Shown here: in pieces, positions 11,379-20,094 of the stretch
How the letters are laid out: each line of letters begins with the position of its first letter
How positions within the stretch are numbered: position 1 is the stretch's first letter
Assembly: GCF_001425485.1 (NCBI RefSeq)
Contig: NZ_LMQW01000052.1
Coordinates: 227,524-291,523 of the forward strand
From: Aureimonas sp. Leaf427
GTDB taxonomy: Bacteria > Pseudomonadota > Alphaproteobacteria > Rhizobiales > Rhizobiaceae
Direction: 5' to 3'
DNA length: 64,000 nt
Made by a program: the position numbers and the translations under genes
Notes under the pieces: generated by a model
Databases searched by the model: none
What the model saw: the letters and a program-made list of their open reading frames with translations, nothing else
What the model was told of the DNA's origin: nothing

Positions 11379-13079
11379 CTATCGAAGCCGTTCGAAGCGC
11401 CAGGCGATCTCGGTGCGCGCGGCGGGATCGAAGGGAACGACGATCTGCAGCGTGCGCCGGGCGCCCATATTATCGGCGAAGAAGACGGACTCTTCTAGGG
11501 TCGGCTCGACATCGGCGGAAAAGCGCCAGGTCTGACCGCGCAGCTGAAGCTCGACGCCCCAGCCCGTGCGCTGGGCGACGACGGCGGGATGGAGATGGAA
11601 GCGGAGCGCCGCGGGCTCGGGATGGCGCAGGGGACCGCGCAGGCCGGGCATCGTCAGGCGGTCCGTGCCGTCGACGAGATCGCCGGCGCGCGACAGGAAG
11701 AGCTGGCGCTCGTGGACGAGGCCGAAGCGCTTGAGATAGCCGTCATGGGCGGCGGTGAAGCGCTGGCCCTCGTCCTCGTCTTCCCGCGCGAGCGCGACGC
11801 GCGTCGGCCCGGCGACGAGGGCGGCGCCGAGAAAGCGCTCGGCAAGCCCCGGCCGGGAGAAGCGCGAGGAGGACTGGTCGGCGACGGTGAGGGTGGAATG
11901 GGCCGCCGTCGTGCGGGCGAGGCGGCGCCATTCGCGGTCGGCCCGCGAGGGCGCGCCGCAATTCACCACGAGCCGGCCCGCCGCCGAGGAGAGCTCGAAG
12001 GAGAGCGTGCCCGCATGGGCCTCGCCGGAGAGCGCCGAGGGCGGGGGAAGGCCGGTATCGGCGAGGATCACCGTGCCGGCCGCCGCAAGGCGCTGGTAGC
12101 CGCCTTGGCGCGCCTGGCTGATCGGCTCGCCCAGCGTCTCGTCGTGGCGAAGGAGGGCGGCCAGAAGATGCGTCTCGGTGACGGCCGCGCCGTTGAAGAG
12201 CGCCAGCGCGCCGTCGGCATGGCGGAAGAAGCGCAGCGCCGGCAGCATGCGGTCGATGGCGGTGAAGAGGCCGCGCGGAACGGGCTGGGACTGCTCGACG
12301 AAGGTCTGGCGCAGCGGCAGGAGATCGGCGAGGAGATCGAGGATCGTGGCGGGATTGCGCGTCGTGATCGTGCCGTCCGCGAAGATCTGGCGGTCCAGCT
12401 CGTCGGAGAGGTTGCGCGCCGCGTTCTTCATGTGCTTGGCGGGCGTCGGCATGCAGAGCGAGCCGAAGGCCAGCGCGATGCGCGCGCGAAGGCGCGGCGG
12501 GCCGTCCGGCGCCTCGGCCGCGACGGAGCGCAGATAGCGCAGCTGATGCGCCAGGGAGCGCATGAAGCGGCGATAGAAGGGATAGTCGGCCTCGCCGAGG
12601 ATCGTGCCGGCATGGCTGAGCCAGGCGATCACGCGGCGCGCGGTGATGTCGACGCTATGGGTGCGCGAGCCGAGCTGCGTGCCGGCGCAGCGAATCCAGT
12701 CGGAGACGAGGGCGCGGGCATTGGAGCGGGCCAGGGGATCGTCGGCCTCGGCGAGATGGCGCAGCCAGCCGAAGGCATGAAGCTCGGCCTCCCACTCGCG
12801 CGAGGGCGCTTTCAGAAGGAAGGGCGAGCGCCCCTGAGTCTCCAGCATCTCGCCGCCGAGATAGAAGAGCCCGGCATAGATGTCCGCGGCGACCTGCGGA
12901 TCGCCCTTGCGCAGATCGGGCGGCGTGACGAGAAGGCGCTCGGGCGCGCCGCCGGAAAACCGCCAGCGATGGAGCGGGCCGATCGCCAGACGCCGGCGCG
13001 CGCGGCGCACGGCCTCCGAGATGACCAACCCCGCCAAGCGCGGTGTATCCGCCAACTCCCCCGCAACTCCCGGTCCCAT
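11379..13079 (-). CDS. Heparinase II/III-family protein
   Basis: This 566-residue product resembles the heparinase II/III-like proteins found next to purH and rsmB in many Rhizobiales. It has an alpha-helical N-terminal domain (SREWEAELHAFGWLRHL, SHAGTILGEADYPFYRRF) and a C-terminal beta-rich heparinase-like domain (TAAHSTLTVADQSSSRF, VHERQLFLSRAGDLVDG). The family cleaves acidic polysaccharides, but the substrate of this branch is not known, and no Sec signal is evident. I use ATG 13079; a GTG at 13133 would add 18 residues without clear support. The ribosome site is weak for both. Confidence 0.8.
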   Translation of the reverse strand: MGPGVAGELADTPRLAGLVISEAVRRARRRLAIGPLHRWRFSGGAPERLLVTPPDLRKGDPQVAADIYAGLFYLGGEMLETQGRSPFLLKAPSREWEAELHAFGWLRHLAEADDPLARSNARALVSDWIRCAGTQLGSRTHSVDITARRVIAWLSHAGTILGEADYPFYRRFMRSLAHQLRYLRSVAAEAPDGPPRLRARIALAFGSLCMPTPAKHMKNAARNLSDELDRQIFADGTITTRNPATILDLLADLLPLRQTFVEQSQPVPRGLFTAIDRMLPALRFFRHADGALALFNGAAVTETHLLAALLRHDETLGEPISQARQGGYQRLAAAGTVILADTGLPPPSALSGEAHAGTLSFELSSAAGRLVVNCGAPSRADREWRRLARTTAAHSTLTVADQSSSRFSRPGLAERFLGAALVAGPTRVALAREDEDEGQRFTAAHDGYLKRFGLVHERQLFLSRAGDLVDGTDRLTMPGLRGPLRHPEPAALRFHLHPAVVAQRTGWGVELQLRGQTWRFSADVEPTLEESVFFADNMGARRTLQIVVPFDPAARTEIAWRFERLR

Positions 13080-13409
13080 GAGACACCCGCCGCTTGCCGA
13101 ACATCGGCGCTGCGCCGATCCGTTCGTTTCCACGCCGTGAAGATCACGGCGCCGGGCACACTATCTCGCATCAAGGTAAACGCATCGCTAACCAGGGGAG
13201 CTTAGCAAAGCGCGACGCGATGCGCGGCGATGGAATCCATGGCCGGGTGACGACTGCGGAAGAGCGGCGGGAGAAGCCGTGCAGGGCGCCGCGTCCGCCA
13301 AGCTCCAGCTCGGCCGGTGGCCTCGATCTTCCGGGCGGGGAAGACCGAGGCACTATGGCGGCATCGGCCGACGCCGCGCGGGCCGGCCGAAGCGGGGGGC
13401 TGGCGCCCG
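13080..13409. other. Intergenic region between rsmB and heparinase-family gene
   Basis: These 330 bases follow the rsmB stop on the minus strand and precede the heparinase-family start. The only structure I find is a short perfect inverted repeat, CGCCGTGA-AGA-TCACGGCG at 13133-13151, without a T-tract; it could be an operator or a weak hairpin. No small gene is supported on either strand. Confidence 0.45.
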
Positions 13410-14894
13410 TTAGCCCTTCCGGCGCAGGCGCGCGGCGAAGAAGCCGTCGAGGCCGGAGAGGCGGGGGTCCTCGTCCGGCAGCATGGCCGGCGTCGTGCGC
13501 AGGAAGCCGGAGGCGTCGATCGCCGCTTCGAGGCCGGGCATTTCCTCCGGGCGCACGGGCTCGACCGCAAAATCGGCGTTCTCGCGCAGGAAGGCCGGGA
13601 TCAGCGCCTCGCCTTCGGCCGGATCGAGCGAGCAGTTGGAGAAGACGAGCAGGCCGCCGGGGGCGACGAGCCGTGCGGCTTCGCCGAGCAGGCGGGCCTG
13701 GACGCCCGCGAGCTTCTCCACCTCGGCGCCGTCCTTGGTATAGGCGACGTCGGGATGGCGGCGGATCGTGCCGGTGGAGGAGCAGGGCGCATCGACGAGG
13801 ACCGCGTCGAAGGCGCCGCCCTCCGGCTGGAAGGCCGCCAGATCCGTCACGTGGGTTTCGGCCTCGAAGCCGAGCCGTCCGAGATTCTCCCGCAGGCGCT
13901 TCATTCGGTTGGCGTTGATGTCGAGCGCGGTGACGCGGGCGCCGGCATTGAGAAGCTGCGCCGTCTTGCCGCCGGGTGCCGCGCAGGCGTCGAGCACGCG
14001 CTTGCCGCCGAGATCGCCCATCAGCCGCGCGGGCAGGGCGGCGGCGGCGTCCTGCACCCACCATTGGCCGTCCGCAAAGCCGGGAAGGGCGGTGATCGGT
14101 CCGTCGATCTCCGCCAGACGCACCGTTCCCGTGGGAAGGGCCTTGCCCTTCAGCCGCTCGGCCCAGCCGGCGGGATCGGATTTCACCGTGATGTCGAGCG
14201 GGGCGGGGGTGAGGTGCGCGCGCGCGATCGCATCGGCGCCCTCGGCGCCATAGGCCGAAACGAGGCGGGTGCGCAGCCAGTCCGGCACGGCAGCCAGGGC
14301 GTCGCCGCGCAGGACCTCGTCCTTCTCGCGCGCCAGACGGCGCAGGACGGCATTGACCATGCCGGAGAAGCGCTGGGTGCGCGAATCCACGGTGGCCGAG
14401 GCGACCGCGAGATCGACGGCGGCGGAATCGGGCACGTCGAGATGGAGGATCTGCGTCGCGCCGACATGGAGGATGTGGCGCAGCGACAGCGCGTTCGGCG
14501 GCAGGGGCCTGTCCAGCCGCTCCGAGATCGCGGTCTCGAGGCTTCCTCGAAAGCGCAGCGCGGAGAGAATGATGGCGCGCACGAGGCCCTGGTCGCGGGG
14601 CTCGAGCGCGCGAAGGCCGGGATGGCCGGTGCGCGCGTCGAGAAGCCCGTCGGCCGAGGTCTTGGCATCGACGATGGCCGAGAGAAGCTTGGCGGCGACG
14701 AGGCGGGCGCCGAGGCCCGGCCGGTCGCCGGCGCTATAGCCGTCCGGCATGATCGTGCCGTCGGGCTTCAGCGTCACGGGCTTGGCGGGCAGGGGGCGCT
14801 TGCGCGGGGCGGAGCGCGTGCTGTCGAAGTTTCCGCCGCGGGGCTTGGTCTTGCCGTAGGGGGGCTTTCCGGGGCCGGTCCCGTCGGCGCTCAA
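13410..14894 (-). CDS. rsmB: RsmB-family 16S rRNA (cytosine-C5)-methyltransferase
   Basis: The product is a NusB-fused RNA m5C methyltransferase of the RsmB/Sun type, expected to methylate C967 of 16S rRNA. The N-terminal NusB-like domain ([13 protein letters not shown] through [14 protein letters not shown]) is followed by the catalytic domain with SAM motif [12 protein letters not shown], the [18 protein letters not shown] motif, and the second cysteine in [13 protein letters not shown]. The proposed TTG start at 14894 overlaps the htpX stop (TTGA) and gives 494 residues with a basic disordered head; the first in-frame ATG at 14750 would give 446. The start is therefore uncertain, the function is not. 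Confidence 0.88.
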   Translation of the reverse strand: MSADGTGPGKPPYGKTKPRGGNFDSTRSAPRKRPLPAKPVTLKPDGTIMPDGYSAGDRPGLGARLVAAKLLSAIVDAKTSADGLLDARTGHPGLRALEPRDQGLVRAIILSALRFRGSLETAISERLDRPLPPNALSLRHILHVGATQILHLDVPDSAAVDLAVASATVDSRTQRFSGMVNAVLRRLAREKDEVLRGDALAAVPDWLRTRLVSAYGAEGADAIARAHLTPAPLDITVKSDPAGWAERLKGKALPTGTVRLAEIDGPITALPGFADGQWWVQDAAAALPARLMGDLGGKRVLDACAAPGGKTAQLLNAGARVTALDINANRMKRLRENLGRLGFEAETHVTDLAAFQPEGGAFDAVLVDAPCSSTGTIRRHPDVAYTKDGAEVEKLAGVQARLLGEAARLVAPGGLLVFSNCSLDPAEGEALIPAFLRENADFAVEPVRPEEMPGLEAAIDASGFLRTTPAMLPDEDPRLSGLDGFFAARLRRKG

Positions 14895-15856
14895 CCCCAG
14901 GGTCCTTTGCGCCCGCCGGGACGGCGGTCGGCGCCGCTCGACCAGGGGCCGGGGGCGGAACCTGCGGCGGGCGCGCGGGGCGAGCCCTGCGTCACGCGCG
15001 CGGCGGAGATGGGGGCGATGTCGGTCATGGCGCGAAGGGCCTCGATGCGGTTGCCGGTGTCGGGATGGGTCGAGAAGAGACCGTCCATCCGCTGGCCGTT
15101 CAGGGGATTGATGATGAACATATGGGCCGTCGCGGGATTGCGCTCGGCGGAGACGTTGACGGTGCGGCCGGCGGCGGTCGCGATCTTGGCCAGCGCCGAG
15201 GCGAGCCATAGGGGCTGGCCGCAGATCTCCGCCCCGCGACGATCGGCCGAGTATTCGCGGGTTCGCGAAATCGCCATCTGCACCAGCATGGCCGCGAAGG
15301 GCGCGACGACGATGCCGACGAGAACGCCGATCGCGCCGAGCGGATTGCCGTTCTGGCGGTTGCCGCCGAAGAAGAAGGCGAAGTTGCCGAGCATGGAGAT
15401 GGCGCCGGCAAGCGTCGCGGTGATCGTCATGATCAGCGTGTCGCGGTTCTGGATATGGGCGAGCTCATGGGCCATGACGCCCGCGACCTCTTCCCGGGAG
15501 AGGCGCTGGAGCAGGCCGGTGGTCGCCGCGACCGCCGCGTTTTCGGGATTTCGGCCGGTCGCGAAGGCGTTCGGCTGGTCCTGGTGGATGAGGTAGACGC
15601 GCGGCATGGGAAGGCCGGCATTGCGGGCGAGGCCCTCGACGATGGCGTAGTAGTCGGGCGCCGTCCGGGCATCGACCTCTTCGGCATCGTGCATGCGCAG
15701 CACCATCTTGTCGGCGTTCCAATAGGCGAGAAGGTTCGTCGCCACCGCCACGACGAAGGCGATGCCCATGCCGCGCCCGCCGCCGACGAGAAGGCCGACG
15801 CCCATGAAGAGCGCGGTCATGAAGCCGATGAGCATCGCGGTCTTCAGCCTGTTCAT
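14891..15856 (-). CDS. htpX: Membrane zinc metalloprotease HtpX
   Basis: HtpX is an inner-membrane M48 protease that degrades misfolded membrane proteins. The 321-residue product has two N-terminal membrane segments (residues 6-26 and about 30-46), the zinc motif HELAH with the third ligand in the [14 protein letters not shown] segment, and two further hydrophobic stretches in between ([16 protein letters not shown] and [15 protein letters not shown]). The C terminus is a short Pro/Gly-rich tail. It overlaps rsmB by 4 nt and is divergent from the SdhAF4-like gene, an arrangement conserved in rhizobia. Confidence 0.93.
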   Translation of the reverse strand: MNRLKTAMLIGFMTALFMGVGLLVGGGRGMGIAFVVAVATNLLAYWNADKMVLRMHDAEEVDARTAPDYYAIVEGLARNAGLPMPRVYLIHQDQPNAFATGRNPENAAVAATTGLLQRLSREEVAGVMAHELAHIQNRDTLIMTITATLAGAISMLGNFAFFFGGNRQNGNPLGAIGVLVGIVVAPFAAMLVQMAISRTREYSADRRGAEICGQPLWLASALAKIATAAGRTVNVSAERNPATAHMFIINPLNGQRMDGLFSTHPDTGNRIEALRAMTDIAPISAARVTQGSPRAPAAGSAPGPWSSGADRRPGGRKGPWG

Positions 15857-16034
15857 GGAGCCTGTCCTGCCTTCTCGCTGGCGTTGAATGGGTCGGCCGA
15901 TATTTGGGGGCGCCGGGCGGCCCCTTCAATCGCGCGAGGCCCGGCGGCTTTTCCCGGGAGCGCGCCGCGACTACATCGAAATTCGTGATGACAGACGCCG
16001 CGCCGCGCGTCTTCGAAAAAAAGAGGAAATCGTC

Positions 16035-16250
16035 ATGTCGAAAGACCCGGAGAGACCGCCCGAGACGGCAGCCGACGACCGCCCGGCCCGCCCGCTGTCG
16101 GACCCCGCCCGGCGGGCGCTGGCGGAAGCCGAGGCCCGGCGCGCGGCGGCGGCCGAACCCGCGCGCCCCACCGAGAAGGGCGGTCGCAACGGCCCGGAGC
16201 CCGTGCGCTACGGCGACTGGGAGAAGAACGGGATCATCTCGGACTTCTAG
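16035..16250 (+). CDS. DUF1674 / SdhAF4-like succinate dehydrogenase assembly factor
   Basis: The 71-residue product ends with the family signature GPEPVRYGDWEKNGIISDF, diagnostic of DUF1674, whose eukaryotic members (SDHAF4) bind flavinylated SdhA and help assemble complex II. The N-terminal half is a charged Ala/Arg/Glu-rich helix. AGAGGAAA lies immediately upstream of ATG 16035. The location opposite htpX is the usual one in Rhizobiales. A role in complex II assembly here is an inference from the family. Confidence 0.88.
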   Translation: MSKDPERPPETAADDRPARPLSDPARRALAEAEARRAAAAEPARPTEKGGRNGPEPVRYGDWEKNGIISDF

Positions 16251-16383
16251 AACCTGCGCCTTACGGTTGCGATGCAGGGAGCGAGCTGGAATTCGCGGGT
16301 CTGGACGGAGAAAGGGATCGGTTCTCAAGGATTGAGAAAGCTTGTCGTGAGAGGCTTGCGTTCGGGTGTTCTAGCGCCCACAT

Positions 16384-16401
16384 ATAGGACCAACATCCTA
16401 T
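16384..16401. promoter_or_regulatory. Inverted repeat upstream of the nuclease gene
   Basis: ATAGGA-CCAACA-TCCTAT is a perfect 6-bp inverted repeat with a 6-nt spacer, placed 23 bases before the start codon at 16424. Its position near the expected promoter suggests an operator, but no regulator can be assigned. Confidence 0.3.
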
Positions 16402-16423
16402 CCATCACGAAAGCCGACTCTTC

Positions 16424-16912
16424 ATGCTTCGTTCGATTGCCCTTTTGGGTTGCGCCGTCTCGATGCTCCTGGCGTCGACGGGCGCGTGGGCGGACGAGGG
16501 CGGTCGCATCTCGGGGCCCGTTTCGGCCGAGGTCGTGAAGGTTCGCGACGGCGACACGCTTGAGGTGGAGGCGCATATCTGGCCGGGGCAGGTGGCCCGG
16601 GTCGCGGTGCGCCTGCGCGGCGTCGATGCGCCCGAGCTGAAGGCGAAATGCGACAGCGAGAAGACTGCGGCTCTGGTGGCGCGCGACCGGCTGACCGCAC
16701 TGGTCGGCACGGACGGCGTGACGCTGTTCGACATTTCCGGCGACAAGTATTTCGGTCGCGTCCTGGCGAAGGTCGCCTCGGGCGAGGAGCCCGATCTCGC
16801 CAAGCTGCTTCTTCGCGAGGGTCTGGTCGCGCCCTATGACGGCGGCCGGCGCCGCGACTGGTGCGCCGGCGCGCCGAAGCTGTCGAGCTTCCTGCCGGAC
16901 TGGCCCGGCTGA
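16424..16912 (+). CDS. Exported thermonuclease-family (SNase-like) protein
   Basis: The 162-residue product has an N-terminal signal peptide (LLGCAVSMLLASTGAWA, cleavage likely after AWA) followed by a staphylococcal-nuclease-like OB fold: VVKVRDGDTLEVEAHIW, RLRGVDAPELKAKC and YFGRVLAKV. It would act in the periplasm or outside the cell on nucleic acid. The usual catalytic Arg/Glu/Arg set is only partly visible by eye, so activity is not assured. The next gene converges, three bases after its stop. Confidence 0.8.
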   Translation: MLRSIALLGCAVSMLLASTGAWADEGGRISGPVSAEVVKVRDGDTLEVEAHIWPGQVARVAVRLRGVDAPELKAKCDSEKTAALVARDRLTALVGTDGVTLFDISGDKYFGRVLAKVASGEEPDLAKLLLREGLVAPYDGGRRRDWCAGAPKLSSFLPDWPG

Positions 16913-16915
16913 CGC

Positions 16916-17332
16916 TTACGGCGTCTGTCGCGGCAGGGGAGCGGCGTCGAAGCTGATCGTGTCGAAGTGCAGCATGACGTCCTTCCAGTTCTCGTAAAGC
17001 TCCGGCGGCAGCTTGTAGGGCGCGCATTGCGCCACCGCCTTGGCGGCGCTCTCTGCAAAGCGCAGGCCGATCGGGCCGGCCGGCTTGTCGATGATCAGAG
17101 GCTCGTGTTCCAGCACGCCATCCATCAATAGCGCGACGCGGATGCGCGCAAGCCCGCCCTCGGCCTCCGTGCCCTTCACGACCGGCGGCTTCCAGCAGCG
17201 CGCGACCTGCTCCTGCAGCATGCCCTGAACGGTCGGCGCCGGCAGCGGCGCGGTCTCCTCCTGCGCCGAAACGCAGCCCGACGAGGCGATGCAGGCGGAC
17301 GCCGCGAGAAGGAAGCGGAAACGGCGGGGCAT
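16916..17332 (-). CDS. Exported TonB-C-terminal-like protein
   Basis: The 138-residue product has a basic signal peptide (MPRRFRFLLAASACIASSGC) and then a small domain with RIRVALLMDGVLEHEP and ESAAKAVAQCAPYKLPPELY, a pattern of the TonB/TolA C-terminal fold found in many small rhizobial periplasmic proteins. A Cys at the end of the signal could be lipidated but the lipobox is poor. I start at ATG 17332; an ATG at 17392 would extend the chain by 20 residues, but that codon is part of a parS-like palindrome. Function is unknown. Confidence 0.65.
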   Translation of the reverse strand: MPRRFRFLLAASACIASSGCVSAQEETAPLPAPTVQGMLQEQVARCWKPPVVKGTEAEGGLARIRVALLMDGVLEHEPLIIDKPAGPIGLRFAESAAKAVAQCAPYKLPPELYENWKDVMLHFDTISFDAAPLPRQTP

Positions 17333-17375
17333 GGTCGGCCTACTCGTGACGATGGCAATGCGCGGGGATCGGGCG

Positions 17376-17391
17376 CGTCTCACGTGAAACA
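17376..17391. promoter_or_regulatory. parS-like site upstream of the TonB-like gene
   Basis: CGTCTCACGTGAAACA matches parS at 14 of 16 positions with an intact CACGTGAAACA half. It lies 9 kb from parB in the upstream region of the TonB-like gene, close to its likely promoter. Confidence 0.55.
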
Positions 17392-17566
17392 TGGGATGCG
17401 CGGGCGGTTCGAAAAGGGCTGCGGACCGGGGCGGTGCGTAGAGGCTTTAAGCGCTTCGCGTGGTCCGGAGCTTGCGGCGGGTGACGACGAGGCATGAGGC
17501 AGGTCGCCGGTCTGCCGATGCGGCCTTACCCAGCATTTGCAAAGAAAGCACGACGGCGACGAGCCT

Positions 17567-17706
17567 GATCTCCCTCCTTGCGGGGGAGATGTCCGGTAGG
17601 ACAGAGGGGGGTGTCGTCGAGCGTGGCGCTTTACGAGATTTCCAACGGCCGGCGCGAGGCACTCCCCTCTGCCTTGCCAGGCATCTCCCCCGCAAGGAGG
17701 GAGATC
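17567..17706. repeat. Long palindromic repeat, family A copy 1
   Basis: Two arms of about 47 nt (17567-17613 and 17660-17706) are inverted copies of each other, each containing ATCTCCC...GGGGAGAT-like internal symmetry and ending in CAGAGGGG/CCCCTCTG. The whole can fold into a hairpin of about 140 nt. Related copies lie at 32211-32354 and 37528-37668. All are intergenic. It fills much of the 483-bp gap before the cyclopropane synthase gene. Confidence 0.8.
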
Positions 17707-17815
17707 ACTCTCTCTATCGTCACTGCCCATTCCGATCCGCGTTCGATCGTCCGAGAAGACATGCGATTTTCCGGCGGATGCCCTATCTGTTCGCTCGACT
17801 GTTGGGGAGCATGGC

Positions 17816-19129
17816 ATGGATCGCAAGGCGTCGGTGCGGGCGGAGCAGATGCGGCGGCTTCTCGGCCATGCGCGCGAGCGGCTCGGCCTCGGTATCGGGT
17901 TCCACCTCTGGGACGGGTCCACCGTGCCCGGCGATCTGGCGCCCGACGCGCTCGCGATCCGGCTGGCCGACGAGAACCTCGTCTCGGCGCTCATCCGCAA
18001 TCCGCGGCTGGAGACGCTCGCCAATCTCTGGGTCGCCAAGCGCATCGACATCGTCAACGGCACGATGTTCGACCTCGTGAAGCAGCGGCCGAGCGTCAAG
18101 ACGCGCGCCTTCCGCAAGAGCCTCGACAAGGGTTTGGCGCTGAAGACCGCGCTGATGTTCCTGACGCTGCCGCGCGGCGGGCCCTGGCCGCTGGAGGCGC
18201 AGCCGAGCGAGAAGCCCGGCAGCGGCGACACCGCCGAGAACAAGGAGAACATCGCCTATCACTACGATGTCTCCAACGCCTTCTACGCGCTCTTTCTCGA
18301 CCGGGAGATGGTCTATACGTGCGGCTACGCGACCGATTGGGACGTGGCGGCGGCCGGCGATCTCGACCGGATGCAGGCGGACAAGCTGGAGATGATCTGC
18401 CGCAAGCTTCGGCTGAAGCCCGGCGACCACATGCTCGACATCGGCTGCGGCTGGGGCGCGCTCGTCTGCCATGCCGCTCTCCACCATGGCGTCACCGCCC
18501 ATGGCGTGACGCTCTCGGAGGAGCAGGTGGCCTATGCGAAGGAGAAGGTGCGCCGCCTCGGTCTGGAGGATCGCGTCACGATCGAGCTTCGCGATTACAC
18601 GACCGTGACCGGCCCCTACGACAAGATCTCCTCCATCGGCATGCAGGAGCATATCGGGCTCGACCAGCACGACACCTATTACCGGACGGTGAAGCGCGTC
18701 CTGAGGCCCGGCGGCATCTTCCTCAACCACGCCATCACCCGGCCGGCCAAGAAGAAGCGCTTTCGCCGGAAGAACAAGGAGTTCGCCCTCCTCACCAAAT
18801 ACATCTTCCCCGGCGGCGAACTCGACCATATCGGCGACACGCTGATGCGGCTCGAACAGAACGGCTTCGAGATCCACGACGTCGAAGGCTGGCGCGAACA
18901 CTACCAGCGCACCTGCCGCCTCTGGCACGACCGGCTGCTGGCCAACTACGATGCGGCGGTGGCCGAAGTCGGCGAGCCGAAGACGCGACTCTGGCTGGCC
19001 TATCTCGGCGCCTGCTCCATCGCCTTCGAGCGCAACACGGTCGGCGTGTTCCAGACGGTGGCGACGCGGAAGCAGCGCGGGGCATCGGGCATGCCGCCGA
19101 CGCGGGGGGATTTGTATCGCTCGGCCTGA
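17816..19129 (+). CDS. cfa: Cyclopropane-fatty-acyl-phospholipid synthase family methyltransferase
   Basis: The product (437 residues) belongs to the Cfa family, which transfers a methylene group from SAM to the double bond of membrane lipid acyl chains. Diagnostic parts are IAYHYDVSNAFYALFLD, YTCGYATDW, the SAM motif MLDIGCGWGALVCHAA, SIGMQEHIG and KYIFPGGELDHIG. The N-terminal 140 residues are the less conserved lipid-facing domain. ATG 17816 is the only good start near the beginning of similarity. The gene symbol is by family; whether it makes cyclopropane or a related modification is not decided by sequence. Confidence 0.85.
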   Translation: MDRKASVRAEQMRRLLGHARERLGLGIGFHLWDGSTVPGDLAPDALAIRLADENLVSALIRNPRLETLANLWVAKRIDIVNGTMFDLVKQRPSVKTRAFRKSLDKGLALKTALMFLTLPRGGPWPLEAQPSEKPGSGDTAENKENIAYHYDVSNAFYALFLDREMVYTCGYATDWDVAAAGDLDRMQADKLEMICRKLRLKPGDHMLDIGCGWGALVCHAALHHGVTAHGVTLSEEQVAYAKEKVRRLGLEDRVTIELRDYTTVTGPYDKISSIGMQEHIGLDQHDTYYRTVKRVLRPGGIFLNHAITRPAKKKRFRRKNKEFALLTKYIFPGGELDHIGDTLMRLEQNGFEIHDVEGWREHYQRTCRLWHDRLLANYDAAVAEVGEPKTRLWLAYLGACSIAFERNTVGVFQTVATRKQRGASGMPPTRGDLYRSA

Positions 19130-19154
19130 AGCTCCGCTCGGCCGGGCGGGCGGG

Positions 19155-19460
19155 TCATCCGCCGGCTGCGACCAGTCTCTCGACCTTGATGTTTTTCTCG
19201 CCGGCACGGGCGACCGCGAGATCGTGCGACGCCTGCATTCGAAGCAGGGTCTCGGCTTCGAGCCCGAAAGCCTTCTCGAACCGGAGCGCCATGTCGGCAG
19301 ACAGGCCCGATCTGGCGTTCAGAAGATGGCTCATGGCCTGACGGGTCACACCGAGCTTTTCGGCAGCCGACGTGACGCTTAACCCGAAGGGTTCGACCAT
19401 CTCCGTCTTCAGCCATGCACCCGGATGAACCGCGAAACTTCCATGAAGTTTGATGGCCAT
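19155..19460 (-). CDS. higA: HigA-family antitoxin (XRE HTH)
   Basis: This 101-residue protein starts MAIKLHGSFAVHPGAWLKTE and contains a helix-turn-helix (SAAEKLGVTRQAMSHLLNAR) followed by GLSADMALRFEKAFGLEAET, typical of HigA addiction-module antitoxins that also repress their own promoter. Its ATG overlaps the TGA of the upstream toxin gene by one base (TGATG), so translation is coupled. Confidence 0.92.
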   Translation of the reverse strand: MAIKLHGSFAVHPGAWLKTEMVEPFGLSVTSAAEKLGVTRQAMSHLLNARSGLSADMALRFEKAFGLEAETLLRMQASHDLAVARAGEKNIKVERLVAAGG

Positions 19461-19747
19461 CAGTGATAATCCTCCAGATCGAGGTCTTCGATCTCCAGTG
19501 CCTCGTTGATGCAAAAGGTCATGCGCCAGTTCTTCGTGAGCGTCAGCGACCAGATGCCGGCACGATCTCCCCCAAGCTGATGCGCGCCGAAATTGGGCGG
19601 AAGCTTCAGCTCTTCGGTCGTCACGATGGCGTTGAGATAGGCCAGCATGTTTCGAAGCCGGCCGACCAGATTGCCGGGTAGCCCTTTCGAACGCCCGGTC
19701 TGCGCAAAGTCCTGCAATGCCTTGTGCCTGATGCTCGCTATGTCCAC
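19460..19747 (-). CDS. higB: HigB-family toxin (RelE-like ribosome-dependent mRNA interferase)
   Basis: The 95-residue product matches HigB toxins (IRHKALQDFAQTG, PPNFGAHQLGGDRAGIWSLTLTKNWRMTF). These bind the ribosome and cleave mRNA. Toxin-before-antitoxin order is the normal one for higBA. The start is GTG at 19747, placed by similarity. There is no good Shine-Dalgarno and the best promoter lies so close that the mRNA may be leaderless. Confidence 0.9.
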   Translation of the reverse strand: MDIASIRHKALQDFAQTGRSKGLPGNLVGRLRNMLAYLNAIVTTEELKLPPNFGAHQLGGDRAGIWSLTLTKNWRMTFCINEALEIEDLDLEDYH

Positions 19748-19752
19748 GCTTC

Positions 19753-19786
19753 AAGCTAATTGTCCAGTCGTCAAGTGTCAATTGAC
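19753..19786 (-). promoter_or_regulatory. Candidate higBA promoter and operator
   Basis: On the minus strand TTGACA (19781-19776) and TAGCTT (19758-19753) are 17 bases apart. The -35 box overlaps a perfect 10-bp palindrome GTCAATTGAC (19777-19786), a plausible HigA operator. Transcription would begin almost at the higB GTG. The -35 is good but the -10 is weak. Confidence 0.45.
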
Positions 19787-19886
19787 GCTTTACAGTGCAT
19801 GCCGCTTCGGTCTTCCGAGATGATTGGTCCTCAGCATCCAACGGCATCGTTCGAACGGGCGGCTCCTGGTGAAAAGACGACGACCA

Positions 19887-19926
19887 GAAAACAGAAAAGG
19901 CCGCTCCCTGTTTCCAAGGAGCGGCC
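19887..19926 (-). terminator. Intrinsic terminator of the 25-codon gene
   Basis: On the minus strand GGCCGCTCC and GGAGCGGCC form a 9-bp stem with a 10-nt loop, followed by TTTTCTGTTTTC. It lies 55 bases after the stop of the small ORF at 19981-20058 and upstream of higB. Confidence 0.8.
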
Positions 19927-19980
19927 CCGTGAAGTCCTGTCATGCCGGGGGTCGGGCGACCTTACCGGATCGACATATCC

Positions 19981-20058
19981 TTAGGCGAAGGAAGAAGGCT
20001 GCTTCGTCCCGACGCTGAGATACAAAGACCCAACCGGCATTTGGAAATCACTCGACAT
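19981..20058 (-). CDS. 25-residue peptide gene with perfect Shine-Dalgarno
   Basis: I do not recognise this gene. The minus-strand ORF encodes 25 residues (starting MSSDFQMPVGSLYLSVGT, ending in PSSFA). AAGGAGGTGATCC, which can pair with nine or more bases of the 16S 3' end, lies directly before the ATG. A promoter with consensus spacing is 37 bases further upstream and a strong terminator follows 55 bases after the stop. The unit is thus a complete miniature transcription unit between higBA and acsA. It could be a small regulatory peptide, or the RNA itself may be the active product. Confidence 0.6.
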   Translation of the reverse strand: MSSDFQMPVGSLYLSVGTKQPSSFA

Positions 20059-20094
20059 TGGATCACCTCCTTTTCCTTCGTTGAACACGAGAAG

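Noticed and set aside
13317..15596. A 759-codon plus-strand frame over rsmB and htpX
   Set aside because: It covers two recognised minus-strand genes and shows no motif of its own.
17332..17392. ATG at 17392 as start of the TonB-like protein
   Set aside because: The codon belongs to the parS-like palindrome, and the extension would put 20 charged residues before the signal peptide.
20059..20074. GGATCACCTCCTTTTCC on the plus strand looks like the 3' end of 16S rRNA
   Set aside because: No rRNA sequence precedes it. On the other strand it is the ribosome site of the 25-codon gene, which explains the complementarity.
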